From the NCBI GenBank assembly GCA_016165875.1, contig JABBOT010000080.1, forward strand, positions 3,565,205 to 3,629,204: DNA of 64,000 nt. The letters run 5' to 3'. A program made the translations under genes and the position numbers. Each line of letters starts with the position of its first letter. Positions within the stretch are counted from its first letter, which is position 1. Of this stretch, positions 46,133 to 57,623 are shown in pieces. The notes under the pieces were generated by a model. It made no database searches. It was not told where the DNA came from and saw only the letters and a list, made by a program, of their open reading frames with translations. Source of the stretch: Acanthopleura granulata. Lineage: Eukaryota; Mollusca; Polyplacophora; Chitonida; Chitonidae.

Positions 46133-48056
46133 TTGTAAACAGTAATATCAAAAGAAGCAAATGTATCCCCATAGTACTTTCTGTAGAAGAATCTTTGCAC
46201 AATATCTCCCTATTATTAGACTGATGGCTAAGCTTTGACAAAAGACAGAAATGTGAAGCTGTCCAAGTTTAGGTAAGTCTTATAATGTTAAACACTGGTC
46301 AGCTTTAATCAATCATACATGTCTGCATGATTTCACACTATGTTTCTAGACTGATTTATGGTCGTCAGTTTGATTCGATTTTATATGCTGTACTTGAGAC
46401 AGTTATCAAAGATGTCTCAATGCAACACCTCAATTGATGTGTTATAAAACAGTAAACTAGTATGCCACATGAATATAACATTCAAAGTAGGGAAACTTAA
46501 TTAATTCAGAATTTGAGATTGTATCTCAATTGACAATGAAAGGATGGAAGTACATGTGCATGTTAAGTGCAAGTTCAAGTTTGTACAATTTTGTACTCTA
46601 CTTTTAGTACATCATGACATCTGTTGAAAGGTTACATTTACATTTTGCACATTATGAACTTTTGATCATGAATTGTTGAACGCAAAATATTAACACATTT
46701 TTACATAATAATCTGAATATATCCCGTTAGCCTTTAATAGGTCTTTAAGCAAATCACATCTATTTCTTGTTTCCTGTCACCACCTACATGTCATTTTACC
46801 CCTTGTACCAAACACATCTCATCATTTCATTTTTGTCAAAAATTATCATAAAAGATAAGATTATCAAAATCTAGCTGAATGACACTGAAAAATGAAAACT
46901 GTTCTGAAAATCTACTGAATACAGCACAAGGAGTTGTGTTAACAAGATAAACTGGCTGAGGGTGCTGTCACATGTTAGAGTGACATCAATTCATTGAAGA
47001 ATGAACAATGGAAAAGTAGGACAGCCCTAGTCTTTACAAATGCGGATAAACCCCTTGGATAAACAGGAGGGTAGACAGACAGACAACTACAGACAGGCAA
47101 GGGGGCAGAGGAAGAGACAGTCAGACAGAACTGATCCGTGTATATCCTTTCACATTATACGATGGGGATAAAAATCTAATTAAAAATCTGTCTAATCAAC
47201 AAGGACGTTTTTTTTTTCACATAAGAAGTAAAGAAATTTAACCTATTGGTATATTTACATGCGAAAAGAAAAAAAAAGTTTCCCTCAGTGCTGAACAGGC
47301 CACAACTGGATTTCTGGAAAAACCGCACAGTGTTTTTTCATTAGCGCCTTCAAAAGGGCTGTTAAGTGTTTAGCTCCCTTTTATGTGTGCACGGTGCACG
47401 GTGCACGGAAACCTGCTGACATTACTATTTATTAATTACTCACACCATGCCATGACTAAGCATTAACTCTCCACCCCAGGTTATTTTTTTCTTTCAGGTG
47501 TATCATCCCTACGAAAACTGGGGTTTCTTCAATACCATCCACTGTGCGTTGCATCAATCATGCACCAAGAAAAATGTAACGGTGTGCCTTTAAGCCTGAC
47601 AGCATATTCATCCCTATGAATTTCCAACCGTGTTTAGAACCGGGTAATTTCAAAGGTTAACATGTAACCTGGAGGCAGTTAGGGAAGTAACTGTCAAACC
47701 TTGGTCCCCTTTCATTTTCGACCCCATTTTCAGCTGCAGTAAACTACGCATACACAACAGCGACCTGCTATGCCAGATCACAAAGCTACGCCAGCGACCA
47801 CTTTACGCGCCCCAACAAAGGCCGGGTAAAGAAATAGGATTAGATGAAGGATCTAACAAACATCAACGCAGAGTTGTATTATGTAGCATATTGTACTTAT
47901 GCCTAGACCTAGACTACCCTATACAGTTTTGTACGAAAACACTTTGAATTTCTTCACCGTGTGGAGAGATGAGAAATAAAAAAGTCAACAAAAAAAAAGC
48001 CTTGATGTACGTTTAAAAGACAAACACTTCCGAAAGTTAAACTTTTTTTCACTACA
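46133..48056. other. Region upstream of the GSS start, no gene recognised
   Basis: AT-rich. It probably includes GSS 5' UTR or first intron if an upstream exon exists. A small GTGCACG triplication lies near 47388-47410. Confidence 0.4.
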
Positions 48057-48241
48057 GTGCCGTAAACATGATGTTCTTCCACCACCAAATGACGTCATAC
48101 TCGTCTACAGCAATGTACACGGTGGAGGATCTGGACCCTGGACACTCGCCTACTGTAATGTTCTTTGGTAGTTTGTCCATGGCCACGGGGATCATCATCG
48201 CGTTTTCGGACCCAGCGAGTCTCGGTGCTTTAGCATCCGGT
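48057..48241 (+). CDS. Possible coding exon, strand uncertain
   Basis: This GC-richer block is open on both strands. On plus, an acceptor-like TTTTTTTCACTACAG precedes a frame containing MYTVEDLDPGHSPTVMFF and a hydrophobic stretch, ending at TAA 48241. On minus, a frame with PKNITVGECPGSRSSTVYIA ends at TAG near 48058. Plus is slightly favoured by the acceptor. I recognise neither product. The region may instead be a CpG-rich promoter of GSS; TGACGTCA occurs at 48090-48097. Confidence 0.25.
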
Positions 48242-48774
48242 TAAATCAGAAGGGTTAACCTTGGAATATAATGTAACAGATTTTTCTGTTTTATTAGTCT
48301 CAGGTTTGACAAAGGGCGATAGTTTATTCTAGTGTGTAGTCTGGTAAATTTCCTACACCCATAAACCTGACCACTGTCATTATAAAAGTGAAAAATACGG
48401 CGTTACTGGACAAATGTGTTATACTGGCATCTTGCATGGCATTTTGTCAAGTCAGCCACTCGGCATTCAGCTCTAGGCCTACGTTTACTGCCTTGATCAA
48501 GAAAGCACAAAAAACTGATACACCCGACTTCATTTGTGAAATGAATGTTAACAAATACAGTATCTAATCATTAATACTTTCCGTAAAAAGTTACCCCAGT
48601 GTCAGAATCGCTGCGTCTTATAACTGTGGATTCAAGTGATAAGGATCGACGGAATCTGAATCACCTTCTTCAGTTGTACAATGAAACGTGCTGTGTGTAA
48701 ACATCGATATATTTTAAGCTTTGGGGATCATATAAATAAAAAAAAGTTTCCTGTCGTTCCATTTTAGCCTGGCG

Positions 48775-48782
48775 TGACGTCA
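48775..48782. promoter_or_regulatory. CRE-like palindrome TGACGTCA
   Basis: A perfect cyclic-AMP response element sequence, one of two in the 48.0-48.9 kb block upstream of GSS (the other is 48090-48097). Function is not shown by sequence alone. Confidence 0.3.
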
Positions 48783-49271
48783 TGCACGAACTATCACTGT
48801 ATCCACAAATATTCGCTGTGCTTTCAAACGCTAACGTTATTCCGTCCTTGTTCCCATAGAAGGAGATGTTGCTTCTTTTCCTTCCACATTTCTTAAGCGT
48901 TTTCAATCACTTTAGTTGTACCATGGGAAGATCAGGCCTATTTATTCACGAGGCTCTGGACAGTCTTGGATTCTAGGTCTTGTGCTGAGGTGTTTCTAAA
49001 ATCCAACATAGATCGAATGGAAATCACCCGCTCAGACTGACCTCAAAATCTCATCCTCATACAGAATTATTATTAATTATTATATTATTTTGAATAACGA
49101 TGTCCATTGTTTGAAACACAGGTGTGCGGAATTCAATATCTGGAGAAATGTGTCTTCGGCCTGTGCTTTACTCTCTATGATGATGTGGTCTCTAGGTTTT
49201 CTACTTCCAAAACATTTCAAAATGTACCCTATACTGTGATAAAGTTGTCCTATTCCGTTGAATTTCCTTTC

Positions 49272-49808
49272 CGTTTGATTCGCGTTTTACGCCGTACTCA
49301 AGCCGGAATATTTCACTTATATGATACCGGCCAGCATTATGGTGGGAGGAAACCGGGCAGTGCCCGGGGGAAACCCACGACCAACCTCAGGTTGCTGCCA
49401 GACCTTCCCACGTAACGACCGAAGAGGAAGCCAGTCTTGGCTAGCACAGCTAGCTGGTCGCCTACGTACGTTGCCGTAGCGCCAAGCATCGGTCATAGAA
49501 GTCTACGGTGAAAATTTCACCGCAAATAACAGCTCAAACCCTACCTTACATTTGGTATGAGCCGATACCTAAAGTCAACCGATTTATAAAAACTGCCAAA
49601 GCCATCACCGGTAAACCATCTTTTAACAGTAATCCAGTCAGACTTATTTGGGACCGGTGCTGGGAGCTACGGTAACGTACGTGGGCGACCAGCTAGCTAG
49701 CTAGCTGTGCTAGTCTTGGCTGAACTTGAACTCACAGCGACCGCATTGGTGTTATGAATGTGGTCATTGCGCTTCACTAGCGCGGTTACCCTCTCGGCCA
49801 CAAAGGCC
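49272..49808 (-). mobile_element. SINE interrupted by a palindromic element
   Basis: SINE tail and core lie at 49272-49440 (CGCGTTTTACGCCGTACTCA, GGTGGGAGGAAACCGGGCAG). The rest lies at 49714-49808 (GAACTTGAACTCACAGCGAC, CCACAAAGGCCC). The two parts join perfectly if 49441-49713 is removed. Confidence 0.9.
49441..49713. mobile_element. MITE with long terminal inverted repeats
   Basis: The ends CTAGCACAGCTAGCTGGTCG and CGACCAGCTAGCTAGCTAGC...GTGCTAG are inverted repeats of about 40 bases. They extend through the pair ACGTACGTTGCCGTAGC / GCTACGGTAACGTACGT; the right arm has two extra GCTA repeats. AGTCTTGG occurs on both sides (49433-49440 and 49712-49719), a 6-8 bp target duplication compatible with a hAT-like element. 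No ORF. Confidence 0.85.
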
Positions 49809-50067
49809 CTTTCTTTCTGCTGTTGGTTCTGTAGTCAGTTACAGGTATGATTCTTTTGGAAGAAAGCCATAATTTCAGATATCATACCTGGCTTGTGCAA
49901 ACATTCAATGCCTGTGTGCTTGAGACGGATGTATATGTTGTGGCTAATTTGTTCATCTTGATGAGTGTAATCGCCACGTTGGAAATCAAAGCGCAACTAA
50001 GATACATAGCTGATTATCGACGCCATAGAACTTTCATTAAATCTTTTCCTCATCACTGAAAACTGTT

Positions 50068-50250
50068 GACTGCTTCTCTTTGTATGAATCCGTCCTCATT
50101 TTTATATTCATATATTTTCTTAATTCTTTGGTGGTTGTGTTGTTTGTAGTTTTGGGAAACTTTTCTTGGGATTATTAACCCGGAACGCCCATTTTGGTTG
50201 ACGGTTGGTATAGGAATGTCGATTTCGACGCCTAGGTTGTACCATCGTGT
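50068..50250. repeat. Dispersed repeat copy B, without the MITE
   Basis: Matches the two flanks of the MITE at 14408-14581 in order: TTGACTGCTTCTCTTTGT, ATTCTTTGGTGGTTGTG, then directly ATTATTAACCCGGAACG and GGTTGACGG. Confidence 0.65.
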
Positions 50251-51439
50251 GAAGAAAGAATATGGTAGTCACTCCTCTCTCACCTCAGAATAGGATTCCG
50301 TTTTTTGAATGCTCAGCCCGTCACGGATGCTATAATATGGCACCACAGGCAAACAGAATGTTTCTGACAGCAAAAAGCTAGCGTGTCAAGGACATTCCAT
50401 CAATCGCCATCACTCTGAAGTTTCTCAAATTTTACAATGAGAAAGCATCTCTTGTTAGTAAATGTGGGCCGAGTGTCCAGAATGTCTAGCGCGATGCTTT
50501 TAACCGTAACCATATAAGAAGCAACCGGATTGCACATCCTCTAGTGATTTCTATATATTACTCTGAAATTTGCAATTTTACCTGTTGATAAGTACAACAC
50601 TTGCACCGCTTCAACAATATCAAACGGCCGATTAACTGTAGTTGGCAAATTCACAACTACATACGGTACAGATACATGCACACTGATGGCTAGGAAAAAT
50701 GCACGATTACTGCAAGTATGCTAACTGGCGAAGTTTGACTTTCTGATCAAAAGTCTTTGTTTTCTCCGATGTACACCTTTATCACAAAATGCGAAAACGT
50801 GCAGAGCGACTCAAATTTTGAGGCCACGTGAGACAAAAGTTATACAGCTCTAAAGCTGAAAACTCGCCCGTGAGTGAAATAGGTCACATAATTATGTAAT
50901 ATGTGTATTTGAAATGCTTGTGCTGGGTTAATGAACATAACACATGCGGGTGTAAAAAGCCCGTTTTGCTATATTTGACAAATTTACATTCATACACGTT
51001 GTATACCGTACTGCATATACAATGCATTGATTGGGAAATGAATCCCACAATACCGCCAGTGCCCTGAAACAGTTCTGTACTGATGCAAAAGCTGAAATCC
51101 GTGAGGAAGACGGCTTGGAAGCCTTAAAACTGTGAACAGTTCAAGTCATGCTTGGTGTTAAAGGGTATTATGTTGTTAATATTTAAGCATTTATTTACAT
51201 TGAAAGTCAAAACAAAACCAGACTGGAGGCCGCATTTCACCGGTTACATGTGGCCGTTTGCCAACTATTGCACATTTGTCGCTGTTTTCGTTTTACTCTC
51301 CATGCTGTGATCATTTATGTTCACAACATTAAGAAATCCACGGACCTTCTTTAGATCATTTCATGGATTTTAAATGGACTTGAAGAACATGCATATATCG
51401 TAACATAAATAATCTCAGCAACTGGCACATACATTGCAG
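50251..51439. other. Intergenic, nothing recognised
   Basis: AT-rich. AATAAA on the minus strand at 51190-51195 may end the transcript of the gene starting to the right. Confidence 0.4.
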
Positions 51440-54309
51440 CTAAGATATGGAATTGGCCCAGTCTACAACCGGGTAAACAGTGGCCGTGCCGGGTCTACTC
51501 ATTCTGACAAAGGGCAAAGAACTCCTCTGGCTAGCTTCCGTCTTGAATGCGCCTGTGGGGTCCTCCGAATTGCCTACACGGACTAATCGCCGAGAAAGAC
51601 TTCTTCTGCACATTCTGAAAATCTGATATGGTTCTTTCACAGGCTTTGGTATGACGTAATTGGCGGGGTAATAACCAGTCTTCTGTTTGGAGAACCTGTG
51701 CTTCTTCATGGTCCCGTGAGCAAGACCATTATCGTCTGCTCCCTTTGTCTGGTATATCAGCTGACCTGTAAACCAAGAGAATTCGTGTTTGCAAAGACGG
51801 AAAATGTCATTGTCAAATCGGCAGTCACACCACCCGCTGTGTACAAAGGCCTTAACGACATATCTGTCAAATGCAGCTGATACAGATTTGCTATCCATGC
51901 GCAGTGATGACATCCTCTGCTTTAATCTAGAATAAGTTAAAGAGGAAAATATTTTGGATAAATATTTATAATTATTCAGTTTTCGAAATGTGCGACCAGA
52001 TGCACCTATTCCCACATGGCAAATCAAGTGACTTAGGAGCTCTTGACAAAAATTTCCATTTGAGAAGAGATTTCTCAGATGTTGCAAGTATACCGTTACA
52101 CGAGTTATTAATTTAATTGGCTGTTGATACCAACGGTGATCGAGGGAAATATTCCGGGAATGCGACATAAAACACTGATGAAGTAGGCCTAGATGCCCAC
52201 ATATATATATACAGGTATTTGTGCAAGTAGTGTCACCCACCCACTTTGAAAGAGAGATGCTCGGGCCTGGAGCTCTTGTACTCAATATGAGCGATCACAT
52301 GGATGTTCTCCTCTCGGATCCAAGAGGGCTCTGGATTACTGAGGTACACAGAAGACGTCTGGATGACCTGAGGATTTCAAGGTTCCAAACACTTAACGTA
52401 CCTATATTTTGTGGTCATATTTTGCGGTTACAATCCAAAGGCTTAAGTATTGTTTAAACATAAAACAGATTCTACCTTGTTAAACCCATGCCGATGTTTG
52501 TGAGCTCCCTAAATTATATGCATTTCAATGTTGTTTTAAAATAACAGCGATAATTATGGTGACCGTATATCTGATATGTTATTTTGTGTGCATTGGTTAT
52601 ATTAACGAAAATTTGACCGTGAAAAGGTGCTATCCAAAACTCGTCGTGGCCTGACTGCATCCCTTCTCTCTAAACGCCAAAACTTCAAAGTGGTCCACGT
52701 GCATTCATCACAGTCATGGAATCTCCAATGCAGAGTAAAGAGCGCGACCACTATACATGTATACTCTCCGGTCGTATGTCTGAAAGTCTGCCAGTAACGT
52801 GTGGATGATCATGGGTTTTCCGCCTGCACGGCTTCCTCCCACCACACATTCTCGCTACACCAGATGTCATCCCTATACAGAGATCTGTAGCCAAGTGGAA
52901 AAGAAACCCTGACATTGTGACGGTGCCCACCATAATACTGTCGTATAAGTGAAACATTCTTGAGTATACGGCAAAACACCAATCAAATGAATAAGTATAT
53001 GGCATCATGGCGTTCCTGTAAACACTGAGGAAATCTATAATCTAAGCTCTCCACGCAACAATGTTTTCGGCAAATTTTTTCTATGATTATGACTGCCTAA
53101 AAAGAAAATTAACATATATTATTAACACACAAAAAAACCCCACTCAAAAAACGAGATGTTTATGGACAATATATATATGGACAATTCCCGTCAAAAAAAT
53201 GACGGGAATTAGAATTTTGTGAGCTCCCTTACTGCTACAATGGTCACCTGAAGAATGTTCAGTAGGCTGGGGGTGAGGGAGGCACTCTCCGTAACTTCGG
53301 GACTGCTCAGTAACGGAGATTTGGAGAGGCCCGTCAAACTGGCAGCTTCCTCTTCTGTAGCCAGCCATGGACGTAACAGAATCGAAGTCGGCCTTGATGA
53401 CGTCACGTCCTCGTGACGCTCTTGGTGGACGCTGTCTCTTTCGGTGGAACCTTCCGTGCTGTCGTTTTCCTGTTTGTAGTACTTTAGCTCCTTTGATGCT
53501 CTACGCGTCAGTAAGTCCAACAATCTGGGCAGGCCACCTAAAGAAAAAGATCTGGATGTACCGCAGTTTTTCCACCAAGCACAATAAACTTGCATGCAGT
53601 AATTTATCCCAGGATTTAAGTGAATAATTTTACCCATCGAATTTGGTAATGTCAGATTAAATATAGTGACTAAATGCTAAAGCAGACTGAATTAAATTTA
53701 TACCAAGGGCTGGAGATCATGTGATACGTAATGCATGATGGGGAATTTACTTGAATGAAATTATATTTAGATCATTTCCAAGAATAATTTTATTTCTGGA
53801 ACCCCTTTTAGGTAGGGGGTGTAAGTTACGTCAAACGTAGTTGTCGTGGCGACACACAGACCTACTATAAGGATGGCCTACGTCGCCACGGCAGTTACGT
53901 TTGACGAAACGTTTCACCGCCTTCACAAAACGGGTCCCTGTACCTGAAACATATGCCTAAAGGTAAAGACGACAGATCGGGATCGGCTTGAATTTCCCAA
54001 AATCTGTGCAGACAAGCTAAAAAGAGTTGACCATTGCTCGCCAGAATAATGTTCAAATAATTAGCAGGAATATCATCAATAGAGTTCAATCAACACACAC
54101 AGTTATAATGTTTTGACCAAATACACTACCTTTTCGCTTTGGTGTCTCAAACTCCGCATCAGTTGGCAAATGTCTCGGAACCGAGTAAAACTTTGCTGAT
54201 ACTTTTATGTCGTTCGTCGTAGTATCGTGTTGCCGAAAGTCACGTGGTAAAGACTGAATCTGTCGTCTGTAATCGGCCTGCGACTCAAAGGTAACAGTCG
54301 GCTTTCTCT
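51440..54309 (-). CDS. Unrecognised gene, last four exons
   Basis: Exons, 5' to 3': 54130-54309, 53248-53537, 52237-52367, 51440-51926, ending TAG. Every junction is GT-AG and all phases agree, giving about 362 residues. The first visible exon begins mid-codon after TTTTACAG, so more 5' exons exist that I could not find. Exon 1 reads KPTVTFESQADYRRQIQSLP; exon 2 is Ser/Glu-rich and probably disordered (LPRLLDLLTRRASKELKYY, then TSILLRPWLATEEEAASL); exon 3 reads SWIREENIHVIAHIEYKSSR; exon 4 is basic with six Cys and a GYYPANYVIPKPVKEPYQIF segment. No signal peptide or membrane segment is visible in these exons. The family is unknown to me. Plus-strand ORFs here are shadows. Confidence 0.68.
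52757..52996 (+). mobile_element. SINE with a small insertion in its core
   Basis: CTCCGGTCGTATGTCTGAAA and TTTTCCGCCTGCACGGCTTC, then about 80 extra bases, then CCCACCATAATACTG and the tail ACACCAATCAAATGAATAA. A CCCACCA sequence occurs on both sides of the extra block. It lies in the unrecognised gene's intron. Confidence 0.7.
53825..53910. repeat. Hairpin element with 29 bp arms
   Basis: GTTACGTCAAACGTAGTTGT at 53825 pairs with the reverse complement of the sequence ending GTTACGTTTGACGAAAC at 53910; 25-26 of 29 arm positions pair, with a 28-base loop. It lies in the intron between exons 53248-53537 and 54130-54309. Confidence 0.8.
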
Positions 54310-56774
54310 CTGTAAAACATTTGCACGAGAAAAAGAGCATGGTGAGTGGTGCACACAGGCGACGGAAGCTGTCGTCACCTGTGTGAGTGGGGGGGGGGGG
54401 GGGCGCTGTTCGACTATATCACAGCCAACTTTAGGCAAGGGTCCAGGGGTCGCCTAGGCCCCGGAAGCCCCTTGCACCCAGATGCCCGGAGAGCTGAAAA
54501 TGTCTTGAATAATTAGAGTTGGTCTATTTTTTGCTAGTTCCTTCACAATACCCTGTTCACAAATTTGACTGTCAAGTATTATGCTGTGTTAGCAAATGTA
54601 TATTCTGAAATGTTGATTAATATCACTGACGATTGTACGGCATATAATAAATAAAAGTGAAAATGTCTCTTCATGTTAAGTTCTATCATTAGACTATCAT
54701 TAGAAATAAGGTAGGTGCATGGGAGAAGAAATATTCTTATACTTTAATCACAAAAATGGATTCTGAATGCAGAGAAAAAACGCCATGGTTATTTAAATGG
54801 ATATATATCTTCGCGCATGATTTTAAGGCTACTGGATGCCGAGACCCTTGAGGTTTAACGTCAACAATATTTCAGTCATATGACGACGAAGAGTCATTTG
54901 TATGTGTATGTTCACTGCACCGCTCTTTTGTTAGGTATTGTCTCAGCATGAGGAATTGGTGAAGACAACCAGCCCATTACACTGTTAGTTACATTTGTTT
55001 TAAACTTTAATAGCCTTTCTACTCTGAAACAGATGAAAATAATTTAGAATTTTTCTACTTGGAAAAACTCCAACACACTGCTAAAAGAAAATGTGTAACA
55101 CGGTAAATGCAGACAGGACGAAGTATTTTATCATGTATATCTCTTACATGTCACATAGCCTTAAAAAAAAAAAGTCAGCACACGGAAGTCCCCAGATTAT
55201 TACGGATTAATTTTTCTTTTAAAAGCAATTTGGTTGGATGATTCGCCTCCAAGTTTCAAGTCATTTTATGATTGTTCAATGTACACATCAATTAGACCTC
55301 TCTGCATAGATACGGTATTAAAATCTAAATCTTGATCAAACAGACTTGAAGAAAACGACCCAGACAATACTACATTCTCAAGAAGAAATGTACAACCAGT
55401 GCTTCTAATTTTTTAATATTTAAGATGGGAAACTTAAAATTAAAAAGCAATGGCACTTTAGGTATCCTTCATTCACACACTTTCGGAACAAACGTGTCGT
55501 AAAAATAAAATCATTCAGTTACATGTTCCAAAAGAAAATATTATGAATGTAACTGTTAAAATATAGTACCATTTTAGGTACTCGCCTACGGATCACTGTG
55601 CCAGAGGCCCGTAGCCGCACTGTAGTGTACATATAGTAAAGTACGGCTATCTTTTAATTTGTCGTAGCTTGTCCGGATATAGGCCACTCTCTAGGAAACC
55701 ATAGGCTTGTACACTAGGCCTAAATTGTGGTGTCATATACTGAATATCATAATTAGCTTTTGCATCAGAGACATCCCTTGTTTGTCATTGCACAAAGCAT
55801 TTCGTAAAATTCGCCTTGACTTGAAAAATTTCACCGCCTGGAAACCTGGGAAGGAAGCGAAAAGATATATCCCCCTGCAGGCCGGAACGGGAGTAGGGGT
55901 GGGAAGACTTTTCCATGTGCTACGCCCCCAACCCCATACCCTTCCCGGTTCTGACGCCTATGGTGTAATAAATGCATGCAGTATGGATTTCCGGCTCTAA
56001 GTTTGGATATGAACTTGGTGCCTGGGATATTGACTATGTCTACTTATCATCACTGACAACTAGGCTGTTCTCGTTGATATTCCTTACCTTGAGCTGATGT
56101 TGACAACAATTCGTATCTAGTCTATTAGGTCTGATAATAAAATGCGTTTTGGGATTTTTTGATCTGAGTGGAGATTCGTGTGTTGGCTAACGGATTATGT
56201 GAATGTTATAGCTGGGACTTGGTGAATTTTGTACAGTGAACAAAAGGTATACTACGGTCGAAATTCCATGATGGAAAAAGCAGGCCTAAGATTCACGTGT
56301 ACAGATACTCTCATTGTGCCGCGGGGAGGGGGTATGGGGGTGGCTCTCCTACCTAAGCCTGTAGACTGGCTTGTGTCCCCCATCTTCGATCTGGCATCTT
56401 TTCTTTTCACACTTCCAGCAGCAGACGCATAATTGAGTTAGCCCTGTAAAGGTGAATTGGATCCAGTTAATCAAGATTGGCCCTATATACACAGGGTTGG
56501 GGTTATCACCTTGGATTGTTCACGACACCGTCTTCCGCGCATGACATGACGCTATATTTCCATGCGTAAACAGCCATCAGCAAAGTTTACAGTTAACATT
56601 ATCATCTATGTCAATCCTGCCGTCTTCATTTTAGTTAATTCGATGAACAGTTTTTGCAGCGCAGTGTCGTTTAACCTCGATAATGTATAGGCCTAAATCT
56701 GAAAATCTTGCACAGATCATGCAGAGATGGAGAGAAATATAGAGCTTAGGTCTCTACATGTATCAAAGTAATTC
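54310..56774. other. Intron or intergenic, no exon identified
   Basis: Missing 5' exons of the gene at 51440-54309 may lie here. A poly(G) run is at about 54388-54402. ORFs at 55707 and 56229 have biased composition and no splice support. Confidence 0.4.
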
Positions 56775-57028
56775 ATGTTATATTTATTTATTTATTGATA
56801 TGATTGGCCTTTTACGTCGTACTCAAGAATATTTCATTTATACTACGGCGGTCAGCATTTTGATGGGAGGAAGCCGAGCAAAGCCCGGTGGAAACCCAGG
56901 ATCGTCCACAGTTTGCTGGCAGAGCTAAGCAGCTGGATTTTAACTCAAGCACATCGACCCAATTTGATGAGAGATCCCTGCATGGGCCATTGCGAAAGGT
57001 CAGCGCGCTAACCTCTGGCCGCGGCCAC
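56775..57028 (-). mobile_element. SINE, nearly full-length, minus orientation
   Basis: Tail TTTATTTATTGATATGATTG, core GGGAGGAAGCCGAGCAAAGC, head GGTCAGCGCGCTAACCTCTG. A 30-40 base deletion affects the segment after GCTGGCAGAGC. Confidence 0.85.
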
Positions 57029-57563
57029 TATTTAAGTATTTGCATGAAAAGTTAGTGAAAACCCTGAAGGAAATTTACCTTGCACGAGTGACGATTTGCC
57101 AGCTGTCACACTGCCATCGCTGCTCTGGTTTTACTCTTTATACTGTAGTTTTTTTTATATTGTAGACTTCTATTTATTGGTGCATGACGTATACATCACT
57201 AGAGGTGAAACATCACGATTTCCTTCATATATATATAAATGTGCCTATTGGCTAAGTAAATATCAACATAATGATTGCCCTTTCCCCCACACACAGATGC
57301 AGAGTACATTGTTTTTCACTATACAGAGGATTTGGCGTCTATACACTGTAAGTGTTGTATGGGTGTTAGTTATGGGTATGTTAACTTGATGATTGGCTGA
57401 TTGATGGATGGACAGATGGATGTAGGTTTTGACCAACCTCCATATAACTTTGTGAGTTCTGATCGATGTGGCTGTTATGCGATGACAAAATGTCTAAAGT
57501 CTGTCACTGAAATACATAGCGAATTTAATTTAAAAGATGGATACATTTTCGGGTCCCTCTTAC

Positions 57564-57623
57564 CACGGCAATGATGACCAACATGCGCAGGCAGGTTAGA
57601 AACGTTGACTTTGTTTCTGGCAT
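57564..57623 (-). CDS. Possible first coding exon (low confidence)
   Basis: ATG opens MPETKSTFLTCLRMLVIIAV and then GTG before a donor GTAAGA, so 20 codons end in phase 0. The hydrophobic end resembles a signal peptide or anchor. It does not match the phase needed by the exon at 54309, so it is not simply its 5' neighbour. Confidence 0.2.

Noticed and set aside
51926..52285. Extension of the minus-strand ORF upstream of 51926
   Set aside because: A good acceptor TTATTCTAG precedes 51926 and the extension is AT-rich; exon 52237-52367 joins instead in phase.
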